DNA from: Linanthus parryae
Taxonomy: Eukaryota; Streptophyta; Magnoliopsida; Ericales; Polemoniaceae
Length of the DNA: 64,000 nucleotides
Reading direction: 5' to 3'
Assembly: GCA_023055425.1 (NCBI GenBank)
Contig: JALGPY010000002.1
Coordinates: 49,685,321 to 49,749,320, forward strand
The translations under genes and the position numbers were made by a program. The notes under the pieces are model-generated. The model saw only the letters and a list, made by a program, of their open reading frames with translations. It was not told where the DNA came from and searched no databases. Below are positions 36,218-47,690 of the stretch, one piece after another (the first letter of the stretch is position 1; each line of letters starts with the position of its first letter).

Positions 36218-37545
36218 CACTACAAAAATTTCTACAAAAAACGGCAGGCGCAAACCGCCGTTAAAAGTATAAACGGCGGCCAAAACGGCGGTTTGCCACT
36301 CGCCGTAGATCTCGGCGTCGGGAATAATAACAGGCGCTTTACAGCCGCCGTTAAAATATACGGCGGTTGGGAATAACCGTCGTTAAATTAACGGCAGTTG
36401 GTGGAAAACCGTCGGTTATTTTATTTTAATATTTTTATTTTGTTTCAATTAGTTTTTTTAATTAAATATTTTTAATTCAATTTTAAATTTGTTTAATTGC
36501 TGCGTCTAACACCGTACCTTTTATTTTCAATCTTATACACAAAATAATTTTCTTGACAATCAGTCTTACAAATCTTCCTCACTCAGATTCAATCTAAATC
36601 AGTCTCTTAACCAGAATTAATCGTTTTGAATTGAACCAACAACTTCCAGATTTTCATTACAGGAAACAGATCTAGATCCAACTGGCGAATGGAAGGAGAG
36701 AGATTGAAGATGAATAGAGAAACAAAGAAAGGACGAGATGGAGATAGAGGGAATCAGAGAGGGAAAGACGAGAAAGGAGGGAGAGGGATGATAGAAGCGG
36801 GTAGAGACACGACAATCGGAGAGAAAAAGAGAAACATAAGGTGGACGACAATAGTAGCAGAAATATAGAGATGGAGGATGAATAGAAATACAAAGAGAGA
36901 ACGAGATGGAGATAGAGAGAATCAGAGAGGGAAGACGAGAAATGAGAGAGAGACGATAGAAGCAGAGAGAAAGAGAAAAGGAGAAACAGAGGAAGAACAA
37001 TAGTAGTTGGTCGGCCATCGTTGACGAGGAGGGGAGAAAAGGAGAAACAGAGGGAGATGGAGAAAGAGCAAGAGAGTGGCATACCTGTTCGACCATCATT
37101 GACGAGAGGGAGGGAGGCGGATCTGAGTTGGGAGGGAGAACAGGAGTGGACTGGATGGTGGTTATAAAGATAGGGTTTACAATCTAACGGTTGAGATTAG
37201 ATGTAAGTTGATGGCTGAGATTCAACAAAAATAATTTTAAATTATTTTCAATGAAAAGACGGTTAATGCCCAGCAGCCATTAAAGTAGGAGCATAAACGA
37301 CGGTTTAATTTAAGCGTCGCTAATGGTTTCCAATATACGACGGTTTCATAAATTCCGCCGCTATTTTTTGTATTTACGGCTGGATAATGGCAAACCGTCG
37401 TTAAAACAATACCTTTTACGACGTTTTTTGTTTCCGCCGTTAATTTTCCTATTTCCGACGGTTTTTTACTATCCGCCATTAAAGACATCTATTAAACGGC
37501 GATTGTTCCTGCCAACCGCCGGCAAAGAGCATATTTCTAGTAGTG
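36218..37545. mobile_element. Non-autonomous CACTA (En/Spm-type) element
   Basis: Ends CACTACAAAAATTTCTAC and, as complement, CACTACTAGAAATATGC, flanked by the 3-bp duplication GTA (36215-36217 and 37546-37548). The subterminal regions repeat short motifs such as AACGGCGG and AACCGCCG in both orientations, as in CACTA transposase binding arrays. The 1.3-kb interior is GA-rich (about 36690-37080), which creates long Ser/Leu-rich open frames without meaning. No transposase was seen. Confidence 0.9.
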
Positions 37546-37951
37546 GTAGTTAACAAGGAGTTGTTGGACTATATAAAGGACCTTCCTTCCTTCCTTCCCA
37601 CATAACTTATGCTCATTAGTGAACATAACAAAGAGTGGGAGAGAACAAAAGGAGAGAGAGCAAGCAACAAGGAGGCCCGACCGCCCCCTTGCCGCCGCCC
37701 CGTCCCCGTCGGCCAAAGGAGGCCGAGACCCTCCTTTTGGGTCTCGTTTTGCGTGATTTCTTCTTCCTATTCCTCTTCCGGGCTAGCACCAAGGACTTGG
37801 GAGATCTAGGATCAACTCTAGGCGTGGATCAACTATAGAGAACGTGACACAATTCGCGTTTGAAGTCATCAAGGAGAACCCAAAGGTGTGTTTATGATTT
37901 CTAACCCTTACCATCGTTATGTCTCTTGACTTGTGATCCTTGGAGGGTTTT

Positions 37952-39276
37952 TGCAACACCCCCAAATCATACGGCCGGCCGAACCGTATATTTAGAAAGA
38001 TGCCTCCGTCCGAGGAGATAAACCCCATTGGATACGGAGCAGGATCGCCGGTTCTTAGTTAATACAACCATCGATAATCCAAATATAAGTTATTACACAT
38101 TCATAATAAGCCAGTGCCATTGTCTGAAAAAAATATAAGTACATTACATTTGAAATGAAAATTACTAGGTGATGTACTAAACAGCCTGATACTCTAGCCA
38201 TCCGCGTTGTGAACGTCTCCCACCTTACTCGTAACCTGCGGGTTTTGAAATAGCACAAGCCGACCGCAGGAAAATTTTAATCAGTAAAAACTGAGTAAAT
38301 TCATAATGCAATATGTAAAACGAGTTTTGGCACAAAAGCATGTATATAAATCACATGATATTTAACGCGTAGCAAAATGAGCTGCCAAATATTAATCGAT
38401 TCATTTTCTTATTCTTTAGTTCAGCTGGCGTAGTGTTGCCCAGCAGGTGTCAAATGCCCCAGAGAGGTTACGATGCAATATATATACCACAGAGTGCCTC
38501 TTGGGATTATCTAAGATCCCAATTCACCCGAGCGTTGTGGGATGCCCATACGTCAAATCCCCGCTCATAAACACGACTATGAGACCTTAAGTGTCGACAC
38601 CCCTATACCGTTGTAACCAGCACAGGTATAAGTAGTACTCCATAGTTTCACAATACAAGGGAGATCGCAAACTGGCGCTCCCGGCCGGAGCTGTAAATAT
38701 AAAAAGGGGATCGCAAACTGGCGCCCCTGGCCGGAGCCGTAAATATAAAGGGGATCGCAAACTGGCGCCCCTGGCCGGAGCCGTAATTTCCGCATCCTCT
38801 GTGCATTGCCCCAATTATATTATAGTGCATTTATTCATTTTCATTTTCATTCCTCAAGTGTATCACTTGGATTTCCAGTTGTTATTCCACAACCATAATA
38901 TTTGGACATAAATTCATGATTTTTCGATCGAAATGCTTTAAAGGGAATTTCTCAAAATACAGATCACAACGTTTGATAAATCCCAAGTATCGCAAGTTAG
39001 GACAATTTGTAACGCACACAAAATCACATTTTGATAGTTCAGGTATTGCACATATGAACTTACCGGTAGCAAGCAGCACGACAAGAGAAGTCCTAGTACT
39101 CGTACTCGTTCTCGACAAACTCGTCGTCTACGAATTGAGTGTCGACAAATACGCAATAAGTTCTTATCAACACATAGCTTAATTACATAACGACTCTAGT
39201 CATGACTTATATGCAATGCGTGTCCTTGATTAATCTCCCAACCCCTTGTATTTATAAAAGCTTATTACTTATGATT

Positions 39277-39312
<36 letters not shown>

Positions 39313-41430
39313 TATTATTATTACTATTATTATTATTATTAAGTAATTATTTTAGAGCAAAGTAAATATGGGAACATGCTTATGATCCTTATTTTTATAA
39401 TTTGAGTGCTTACCTATTACTTGGAGGCTTTATTGTTTTTGTTTTTGTTTTGTTTACACAACACCAATTAACATACATTTTTTTTTGTACATAGTTATAA
39501 TTACAAATAATTATATATACTAATATTTACTTGGACTTCTTGTTATAGAAAAATATTTTACTTATTTAATCATAGTGTAATTACATTCTTTCTACTATTT
39601 ATAAAAGGTGATTTATAAATATGTTTTAATAACTTATAAAGAAGGTACTACGAGTGTTCTTCAAGTGATTTTAATATTATTATTATTTTCAGAAAAACAA
39701 TAATTTATTTAATATTATTATTATTTTCAGAAAAATAATTTATTAGATAAATCTATTAGTTGATTTAGGGTATTTTAAAACTACAACTAGTGTCCAAACC
39801 AGTTTACAGAAAAGACACTTTCACCCCCACCTTCTAAAAATTCAGCTTGTATGTAAAAATAGTCACCCCCAACAGTTTCGGAAAAAGACACTTTCACCCC
39901 CCGATTTGTTTTTCACGTATCTTCATCAACCCACTTCAACCAAATCGATCTTTAGCTAACACAACTCGATTTTGATCATTGTAATGGAACTAGGAGGCAA
40001 TTTAGAGCTTACCCACGCGAAGAATCACGAAAAACGGTCAACGGGCGAAGCGGGTCGAGCCTCCGATCGTCGGGTTCGGAGGTGGAGATCGCCGATGATG
40101 GTTTCGGCGTTTCTGGGTTCGTTCGAGGCCTTCACTGGTCTCGTCGGACCTCCTGGAGGCGAGTGAGATGGGTTTTAAGTGGTGGGTGCGTCGGTGGTGG
40201 TTGGGCCGAGCTTCACGCCGGCGTCCATGGAGGTGGCGGCGTCGGTGGCGGTTCTGGCGTGAGGTGAGGCCGCTGCTACCTCTCTGTTTTCGACAGTGGG
40301 GTGGATAGCAAAGAGAGTAGAGAGCTCGAGAGAGATGGAGGATGTGGGTTTTGTTGATGGTGGTGATTTTTGTTCTCGGTTTATTTCTCCGGCGAATTCT
40401 CCGGCGGTTTCCTGGCGTGTTTCTGGCGGTTCTGTGGCTGGGCAGAGGTAAGCCGAGAGAGAGAGAGAGAACAGAGGGGGTTGGGTTGAGTGCTCTGTTG
40501 GAGGTGGTGAAGGGAAGAGAATGGTGGTGGTGATGGTGGTGTTTTCGTCGGGGAAGGCAGCGGTGGTGGTGCTATGCCACCGCTGCTGCTGCTTCTTTTC
40601 TCTTCGCCGGCGAAATCAGAGGGGAGTGAGGGAGCAGAGAGTTCGAGAGAGAGAGGGGAGGCAGAGGTGAGAGGCGGAGGTGGTGATGGTGGCGTCCATG
40701 GGGGTGTTCCCCGTTGGTGGTGTTGGTTGTGGTGGTGATTGTGGAGTTGCTCTGTTTTGGGCAGAGGGAGGGTGAGAGATTGAGGGAGAGATGGTGATGG
40801 TGTTGGTGATGTTGTGTGATTGAGGAGGAAGGAGCAGGGGATTTATAGAGGAGGGGGTGATGGTGAGGGTGTTGTTGTGTGTTTCGGGTGAGGGATGAGA
40901 GAGGCAGGGAGATTTTTTTTGTGAGTGTGTGGGTTTTGTTTTTGTGTGTGCCGTGAGAGAAAACAAGAGAGAGAGAGTGAGGGAGAGAGAGAGAGACGGG
41001 AGAGAGTGTTGTGAGGGGGCTGTGTGTTGTGTTGCTGTGAGGGATGAGGGAGAGGAAGAGAGGAGGAGGTGTTTTTGTGAGGGTGTGGTGTGAGAGAGAA
41101 ATGAATTGTGTTTGTGTGTTTGCCAGAGGGAGAAGGAGAAAAACAAGGGGAGAGAGAGAAAGAGGTAGTGACGGGGAGAGAGAAAGAGAAGGGAGGAGGG
41201 TTTGTGATGGATGAAGAAGAAAACAACAAAAGTGTGTATGTGTGTGTGTGTGTGTGTGTTGTCCGGGAGAGAGAGGAGGGAGAGAAATAAAAGAGTTGTT
41301 TTTGTGAGGAGAGAAAAGTATAGGAAGGGGAATGGATGGTGATGTAAGGGGAGTGAGAGAATGTGGTAGGAGTATTATTTTTGATATGGGTATTGTTAGT
41401 ATTATTATTATTGTTATTATTTTATTATTA

Positions 41431-41462
<32 letters not shown>

Positions 41463-41694
41463 GTTTATTATTATTATTTTTATTATAGTATATTATACGT
41501 ATATAAGTCTCGTATTATACGGTATAGGAATACAGTATTATTATACAGTATAAATACACTATTTATATTTGTTTATGTAAAAGACAATTACTCCCCCCTA
41601 AGTTTCCAAAATACATGCTTTAGCCCCCGAATTTATAATAAACATTTTAAAGAAAATGCACATTCACCCCCATTAGATAAAATCGGGTATTTCA
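37952..41694 (-). repeat. 3' LTR of the minus-strand gypsy element
   Basis: 3743 bp, from TGAAATACCCG (minus strand, at 41694) to GGGGGTGTTGCA at 37952. It is bounded inside by the purine tract (complement of TCTTACCACCCTTAG, 41695-41709). A likely TATA box on the minus strand is CTATAAAT at about 40839-40846. It contains three tandem copies of a 44-bp unit (38660-38786), TTA/TAA microsatellites (about 39280-39345 and 41393-41490), a GT tract (about 41237-41262) and GA-rich DNA. Long open frames here are low-complexity artefacts. Confidence 0.88.
38660..38786. repeat. Three tandem 44-bp repeats inside the LTR
   Basis: Units begin near 38660, 38706 and 38750 and share GGGGATCGCAAACTGGCGCC and CCGGAGCCGTAAATATAAA. 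The first unit has several base changes. They could be enhancer-like repeats. Confidence 0.85.
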
Positions 41695-41919
41695 TCTTAC
41701 CACCCTTAGAAAAGAGCTTCGTCCCCGAAGCTGTCTCTACGGTATGTTAATTAAGCAACTCTTATCCGAAGCTAGTGCGCTAGATATGTCATAAATGCCC
41801 AAGTAATACTATAATATGCACATGTGATGTTATAACTGGTCATGCTATATGATATAACGATGCCTAGTATATGTATGCCAACAATTGCTAATCGTAGGGT
41901 TATACTCTCGCAATTTATT

Positions 41920-44900
41920 TTACCTGATCAAACAGGTGAGGGTATCGTTTCATCATGTCAGCTTCCGCCTCCCATGTAGCTCCTTCTTGTAATTGGTTGG
42001 ACCAGAGAACCTTGACCAGCGTAGTTGACTTGGTACGGGTGTTCCTGGTTTTCCTATCGAGGATTTTGATGGGTTGCTCTTCGTAGGAAAGAGACGGATC
42101 TAGGTGACTGGTTCAGGGTCAAGGACATGGCTCGGGTCGTGAATGTAAGGTTTGAGTTGCGAGACATGAAAGACATTATGAACTCGGCCTAGGTTGTTTG
42201 GAAGGTTTAGGCGATAAGCAACTTCTCCTATACGATCCATCACCTCGTACGGTCCAATGAACTTGGGACTGAGCTTCCCCTTCTGGTTGAATCTCATGAC
42301 ACCTTTGGTTGGAGAAACCTTCAAAAATACTTTGTCACCTACTTTGAATTCCAACGGTCTCCTCTTCGAATCAGCGTAAGACTTCTGTCGATCCTGGGCT
42401 GCCTTCATCCTTTTCTGAATCATACGAATCTGGTTCGTTGACTCTTCAATCAATTGCGGCCCTAGAATGATTGTCTCACTGATGTCGCTCCAACAAAGCG
42501 GTGTCCTGCATTTCCTTCCATACAACGCCTCGTAAGGTGCCATTCCTATGCTGGCATGATAGCTGTTGTTGTAGGAGAACTCTATCAATGGTAGCTTGTC
42601 CACCCACGATCCCCCAAAGTCTAAGATACAGGCTCTCAACATGTCTTCTAGTGTCTGAATGGTCCTCTCCGTCTGTCCATCTGTAGCGGGGTGGAAGGCT
42701 GTGCTGAACCTGAGTTCGGTACCCATGGCCTTCTGTAGTTCCCTCCAGAAGTGTGATAAGAAGTTCGGATCCCTATCAGAAACAATTGAGCTAGGTACTC
42801 CATGTAATCTCACCACATCCTTGATGTATGCATTTGCTCTCTTTTCCATATCCCACGTATCTTTCATAGGAATGAATCTGGCCGTCTTCGTCAGTCGATC
42901 AACCACGACCCATATCTGGTTTAGGCCATTAGTCGATGTTGGCAATGCTGTGACGAAGTCCATTGAGATGGAGTCCCATTTCCATACTGGCACATCTAAC
43001 GGCTGTAACATCCCTCCTGGTCTCTTGTGCTCAAATTTGACCTTTTGGCATGTAAGGCACCGAGACACATAGTCAGCTACCTCCTTCTTCATGCCCTTCC
43101 ACCAGAAGTTCTTCTTTAAGTCTTTATACAGCTTGTCTCCCCCTGGGTGTACTGAGTACGGCGTGTAATGAGCTTCTTTCATAATCTTCTCCTTCACTTC
43201 CGCGCATTTCAATGGTATGCACCATCTTCCCTTGAACTTTACGCTACCGTCTTCGTCGATCCGGAAATCATGAGCTTCACCCTTACTGATCTTGTCCTTA
43301 ATCTGCTGCAGAAAAGCGTCTCCCTTCTGGCCTTCCTTAATTTCCTCGAAGATGCTTGGCACAACTGTCAAATTGCACAACATATTACTGGCAGTTCCCC
43401 TCGTACATACTTCAATTTCCATCTTCTGAAAGTCTTCGCAGAGCTTGCGTGGCAAAACCCACATGGTATTCACCGTGTGCTCCGTTTTCCGACTCAATGC
43501 ATCTGCCACCACATTGGCCTTCCCTTCATGGTAGAAGATCTGGAGATCATAATCCTTCACCAATTCTAACCATCTCCTTTGCCGCATGTTCAGCTCCTTC
43601 TGCGTGAATATGTACTTCAGACTCTTGTGATCAGTGAAGATCTTGCAAGTCGTACCGTACAAATAATGCCTCCATATCTTCAGTGCAAACACTATAGCAG
43701 CCAAATCCAAGTCATGAGTGGGGTAGTTCTCCTCGTACGGCTTTAGCTGCCTGGAAGCATAAGCAATCACCTTCCCATTTTGCATCAGAACACATCCCAG
43801 TCCATGCTTCGACGCGTCACTGTAAACTTCAAACTCTCCCCCTTCTGTGGGTAAGGTCAACACTGGTGCTGAGGTCAACCTATCCTTGAGGGTCTGGAAT
43901 GCCTCCTCGCACTTGCTGTCCCACACATACTTCGTCGTCTTCTTTATCAAGTTGGTCAGGGGTTTTGCGATTTTTGAGAAATCCTTCACGAATCTTCGGT
44001 AGTATCCTGCCAGTCCCAAGAAGCTCCGTATCTCTGTTACGTTCTTTGGGGTTGGCCAATCTTTTACTGCCGCCACTTTTCCGGGGTCCACTGACACACC
44101 TTCCTTGGATATGATATGGCCCAGGAAAGGCACTTGATCGAGCCAGAACTCGCACTTCGACAACTTCCCATACAAATTTTCTTCCCTGAGAGTTCCCAAC
44201 ACCTCTCTCAAGTGTTGTTCGTGCTCTTCCCTTCCCTTAAAGTAGATCAGGATGTCGTCGATGAACACCACAACAAATCTATCCAAGTACTTCTGTAAGA
44301 CGCGGTTCATCAACTCCATAAATGCTGATGGTGCATTCGTCAAGCCGAACGGCATCACTGTGTACTCGTAATGACCGTATCGGGTTCGGAATGCTGTCTT
44401 CGGAATATCCTTCTCTGCTATCATGAGCTGGTGGTACCCTGACCTCAGGTCAACCTTTGAGAACGTATCGGCTCCTTGTAATTGATCAAACAGGTCGTCG
44501 ATCCTGGGAAGCGGATACTTGTTCTTTATGGTTACGTTGTTCAACTCCCGGTAGTCTATGCAAAGCCTGAGACTTCCGTCCTTCTTCTTCACAAACAAGA
44601 CTGGTGCTCCCCACGGTGAAACACTGGGCCGGATGAAGCCCTTGTCTAGCAATTCTTTGAGCTGTTCCTTCAACTCCTTCAACTCTGCTGGTGTCATCCT
44701 GTATGGTGCCTTGGAGATCGGCCCAGTCCCTGGTACTAGGTCGATCGTAAAGTCCACTGCCCTCTTTGGTGGCATTCCTGGAAGCTCTTCTGGGAACACA
44801 TCTGGGAACTCGTTTACCACTGGGATGTTCTCCAACTTCTCCTCTTCTTTTGCCTGGTCATGGATCGTACAGAGATATGCCTTATGCCCTTTCTTCACTT

Positions 44901-46590
44901 CTGAGAGGATGGTTAAGGCTGACACAATTTGGATTCGGGGTCCACTGGTTACACCTCTATAGGATAGACGCTCACCATTGGTTCCACGGAACCTAAGTTT
45001 TTGTGTGGCACATTCTATGGTTGCTTTGTACTTGCTAAGCCAATCCATACCTAAGATGACATCTAGGTTACCGAGGTTGTAAAGGATCAGGTCTGAGGGT
45101 AGTTCAGTACCAAGGATTTCTAGTTTGACTTCAGGGTACATGGCTTTACAAGTTACGACCTCTCCGTTAGGGGTAGAGATGGCAATAGATATGGGTGTTG
45201 GAGCAGGTAAATCTAGTTTCTTAACCAATGTGGATGATATGAAAGAAAATGTGGCTCCTGAATCAAATAGGACAAATGCAGGGACAGAATGGATAAGGAA
45301 TGTACCAGTCACCACGTTGGCCTGTTCTGCTTGTGTCTGGTTCATGACATTAATGGTCCCAGTTGCAGTACGGGCGACGGCTGCTGGTGCTGCTGCATTG
45401 TTCCCTTGAGGTCGGTTGTTTCCACCTGGCCAGTTGTTTCCTCGGTTGAAGCCTCCCCCGTTGTTGTTGTTTCTCCCAGTGTTGTAGCTCACGTTGTTGT
45501 GTCCTCCACCCTGCTGATAGTTCCGCTGGTTCCCTCCAAACTGGTTGTTGCCTCCCTGGTTGTACCCGTAGTTTCCACCTTGGCGAAAAGCCCCATTTCC
45601 TCCTCCGCGGTTGTTGAAGTTTCCTCCACTGTTACTTCCTTGAGGTCTGGACCTGCAATCCCTGCTTCGATGGCCCAGCTTACCACACTTATAGCAAGTT
45701 ATCTTGTTCCCTTGGCAGTCTCTTCCCGGGTGATTGTTGCCACATCGCCCGCAATGATAGGCTCGAATCGGTCCTTGCCCTCCAACATGCTGATTGTTGG
45801 GCCGATTCCTCTTATATCCACCATTGTTCCAATTGCCGCGGTTCTGAAAAGTTGGTGCTGCTTGTGCTTCAGATTTCCTCTTTCTGTTCTCCTCAAGGTT
45901 CTCATCTAGCATCCTTTGTACATCCTGTGCTGCTCCGTACGCGTCGTGGAGCGTCTCGAAGCGGGTCACCCCCAAAGTGCTCCGAATTGGGAAGTTTAGG
46001 CCTTCCACAAACCTCTTGGCTGCCATTGCTTCTGTCAGTACGATCTCTGCTCCAAACCTCATAAGTTCTGTGAAGCGATCGTAGTAGACTGAGAGGCTGT
46101 CATTCCTTTGTTTCAGATCTAAGAACTCCTTAAGCTTCCTAGACTTGACGTGGTCAGGGTAAAATCGTTCACGTAATGCTGTCTTCAGCTGTTCCCAGCC
46201 GAATCCAGGCTGAGCGAGGAGTTCTTCTCCCTTGGCAGACCACCATTTGTCAGCTTCCTTCTTGAAGTAGTATACAGCTATTTCTACCCGTCTGTCCTCG
46301 GGGCAGCGCACTGATTTTAGCGTCTTCCCGAAGTCGCGGATCCAGTCCTCCAAGATCGTCGGGTCATCGGTTCCATAGAAGTAGTCGGGACGAAGTTCAG
46401 CAATCCTTCGCATTACATCTTCTCCTCCAGCCTGAGTGTTCTGCACGATTTGTGTCAGAGCGAGGGTTGCCTGTTCCATGTTCTGGAATCGGATGGGGTC
46501 GTATTCTGGGGCTGGTTCTCCTCGATTCATTGCTACTTGTTGAGTTCTGCGACTCCTGGTATAGTAGCGAGGAGGGTTGGAATATCGCAT
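41920..46590 (-). pseudogene. Gag-pol polyprotein of the minus-strand gypsy element, chromodomain frameshifted
   Basis: The main frame (46590 to 42100, 1496 residues) holds gag, a zinc knuckle [14 protein letters not shown] (about residue 300) and protease [12 protein letters not shown]. Reverse transcriptase has IDYRELN and FIDDIL; RNase H has [10 protein letters not shown]. Integrase has an intact HHCC finger (CLTC), and its core keeps [17 protein letters not shown] and GQTERTIQ. The frame stops at 42100 after HVLDPEPVT. Just beyond, in another frame, the sequence reads DPSLSYEEQPIKILDRK and later KVLWSNQLQEGATWEAEADM, which is the missing chromodomain. A one-base loss at about 42098-42104 explains the break. 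The element is a close relative of the one at 23598-34974. Confidence 0.92.
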
Positions 46591-46882
46591 GGTATCCTAT
46601 GGATATAATCTCTTTCAAAATAATATCTAACTTATGTGCACATTATCTCAACAATAACCAAATAGTTATCACATCACAAATATTCTCATCAAAGAAAATA
46701 ATCCGCCTTACAGTAAGGCATATCGGATACATCAGGTAATTAGGGATCATGCTACCCCGTAAACCCCGGCTTGTCAAATTTTATTCCTTATTTTTGTTTT
46801 CCTATGTTGATTTTAATTTCTGAAAATATTCTTAAACTTAGTTTAGTGGATATCGTAGGTTCGTACTAACTTAGAACCGTCG

Positions 46883-46894
46883 GCTCTGATACCA
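46883..46894 (-). other. Primer binding site of the minus-strand gypsy element
   Basis: TGGTATCAGAGC on the minus strand, two bases from the U5 stub. Its normal position shows that the loss of the 5' LTR begins exactly inside U5. Confidence 0.92.
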
Positions 46895-46896
46895 TC

Positions 46897-46950
46897 TGCA
46901 ACACCCCCAAATATACGGTTCGGCCGGCCGTATGATTTGGGGGTGTTGCA
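46897..46950 (-). repeat. 54-bp inverted U5 stub
   Basis: Read on the + strand, TGCAACACCCCCAAAT (U5 terminus, expected) is followed by ATACGGTTCGGCCGGCCG and TATGATTTGGGGGTGTTGCA. The latter part is the reverse complement of 37952-37993. The switch occurs at an AAAT shared by both arms. Confidence 0.92.
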
Positions 46951-47012
46951 GTTTTGCATGGTTTTATGTTTGTTTATGCTTCCGTTGCGCATCCATGAAT
47001 CAAAACCCTACA

Positions 47013-47690
47013 ACGATGGTTGTGCTCGGTCTTGTGAGCTGCTCCTGATGGTTGGGTTCGTCGGAGAAGCATTAGAGAGAGCGACGACGGTGGCAATCGG
47101 AGACCGAGGGGAAAGCAACTAGCGGTGGCGGTTTTGGTCGGTTCTACTACTACAAACGAAGTTGTTGTTGCTTCTGCTCCTTCTGGTAGCGAGAGGGAGA
47201 CAAATACATGAGGAACTTGGAGTGAGGAAAAAAGGAGAGGGATACAAATTCTCCTTGTGATACACGCCCACACACAATTACCCCACTAAGACTTCACAAT
47301 CAGAATAGGTTGTGATTATACATCGTCTTCTGGATATGATACTGAAGCAGGCTCCTCTTTCTTCTCTCTCTACCACCTCCGATACGAAGTCTTGTTACTT
47401 TGACTCCGGATGTTATAGCCATAATGACTCTTGATTCTACATTGTTTAGTTCATAGAAAAATGCTCTTCATATGCATGCTTTTCACAAAGGACATCTTTC
47501 TCATGATAACTTATCACTTTGAAATGCTATATATATTCTTGATCTTACTTTGAATCCAGTATTTCTTGGTCAAATATGTGAAGTTGAACTTCACATATGT
47601 ATTTCTTGAATACGGTATTTCCTTTGTGACGTAGTCTGCTGCTTATGTGAGATCATATGTATCACATCATCTCATTCTTTTGCATTCCAA
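47013..47690. other. Intergenic, nothing intact
   Basis: GC-richer DNA just after the copia block (to about 47260) continues the target-site sequence left of 16813. No gene is supported. From about 47460 weak copia-like peptides appear. Confidence 0.4.

Larger units (their letters stand above)
37952..46950 (-). mobile_element. Ty3/gypsy chromovirus whose 5' LTR is replaced by an inverted U5 stub
   Basis: A 9.0-kb minus-strand element in the copia 3' LTR with perfect 5-bp duplications GTTTT (37947-37951 and 46951-46955). Its 3' LTR (37952-41694) is complete. Where the 5' LTR should be, upstream of the primer site, only 54 bp remain (46897-46950). These consist of the last bases of U5 followed by an inverted copy of the terminal 42 bp of U5. 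The element therefore begins TGCAACACCCCCAAATCATA on the + strand and ends with its exact reverse complement, so it has 42-bp terminal inverted repeats. It lacks its own 5' promoter. Confidence 0.92.
16813..47012 (+). mobile_element. Ty1/copia LTR retrotransposon, oldest element of a nested block
   Basis: A copia element runs from its 5' LTR start at 16813 to its 3' LTR end at 47012 and is interrupted by three later insertions. Remove them and the original is about 8.5 kb. LTRs start TGTTGGAATAGATG and end CCTACA. The 5 bases outside the ends are ATGAT (16808-16812) and ACGAT (47013-47017), a target duplication with one later change. The pol order is gag, protease, integrase, reverse transcriptase, RNase H, which defines copia. 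A gypsy element lies in RNase H (23598-34974), and a CACTA element (36218-37545) and another gypsy element (37952-46950) lie in the 3' LTR. The large LTRs and gag wording suggest the Angela clade, but that is a guess. Confidence 0.93.
35249..47012 (+). repeat. 3' LTR of the copia element, in three pieces
   Basis: The LTR starts after the purine tract GCAAGTGGGAGAC and continues at 35249-36217, 37549-37951 and 46956-47012. The breaks carry a CACTA element flanked by GTA duplications and a gypsy element flanked by GTTTT duplications. Comparison with the 5' LTR (TTTAGGTAGTTAAC and GAGGGTTTTGCATGG there) shows both insertion sites cleanly. Confidence 0.93.

Noticed and set aside
36617..37099. 160-codon Ser/Leu-rich minus-strand frame inside the CACTA element
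   Set aside because: The sequence is a GAGA-type low-complexity tract; overlapping frames give similar peptides, as expected by chance.
38660..38786. Possible CRISPR-like array
   Set aside because: Direct tandem units without unique spacers, within a plant LTR.
40616..41146. 176-codon Ser/Pro/Thr-rich minus-strand frame
   Set aside because: A product of the GA/GT-rich LTR of the minus-strand gypsy element; no domain.
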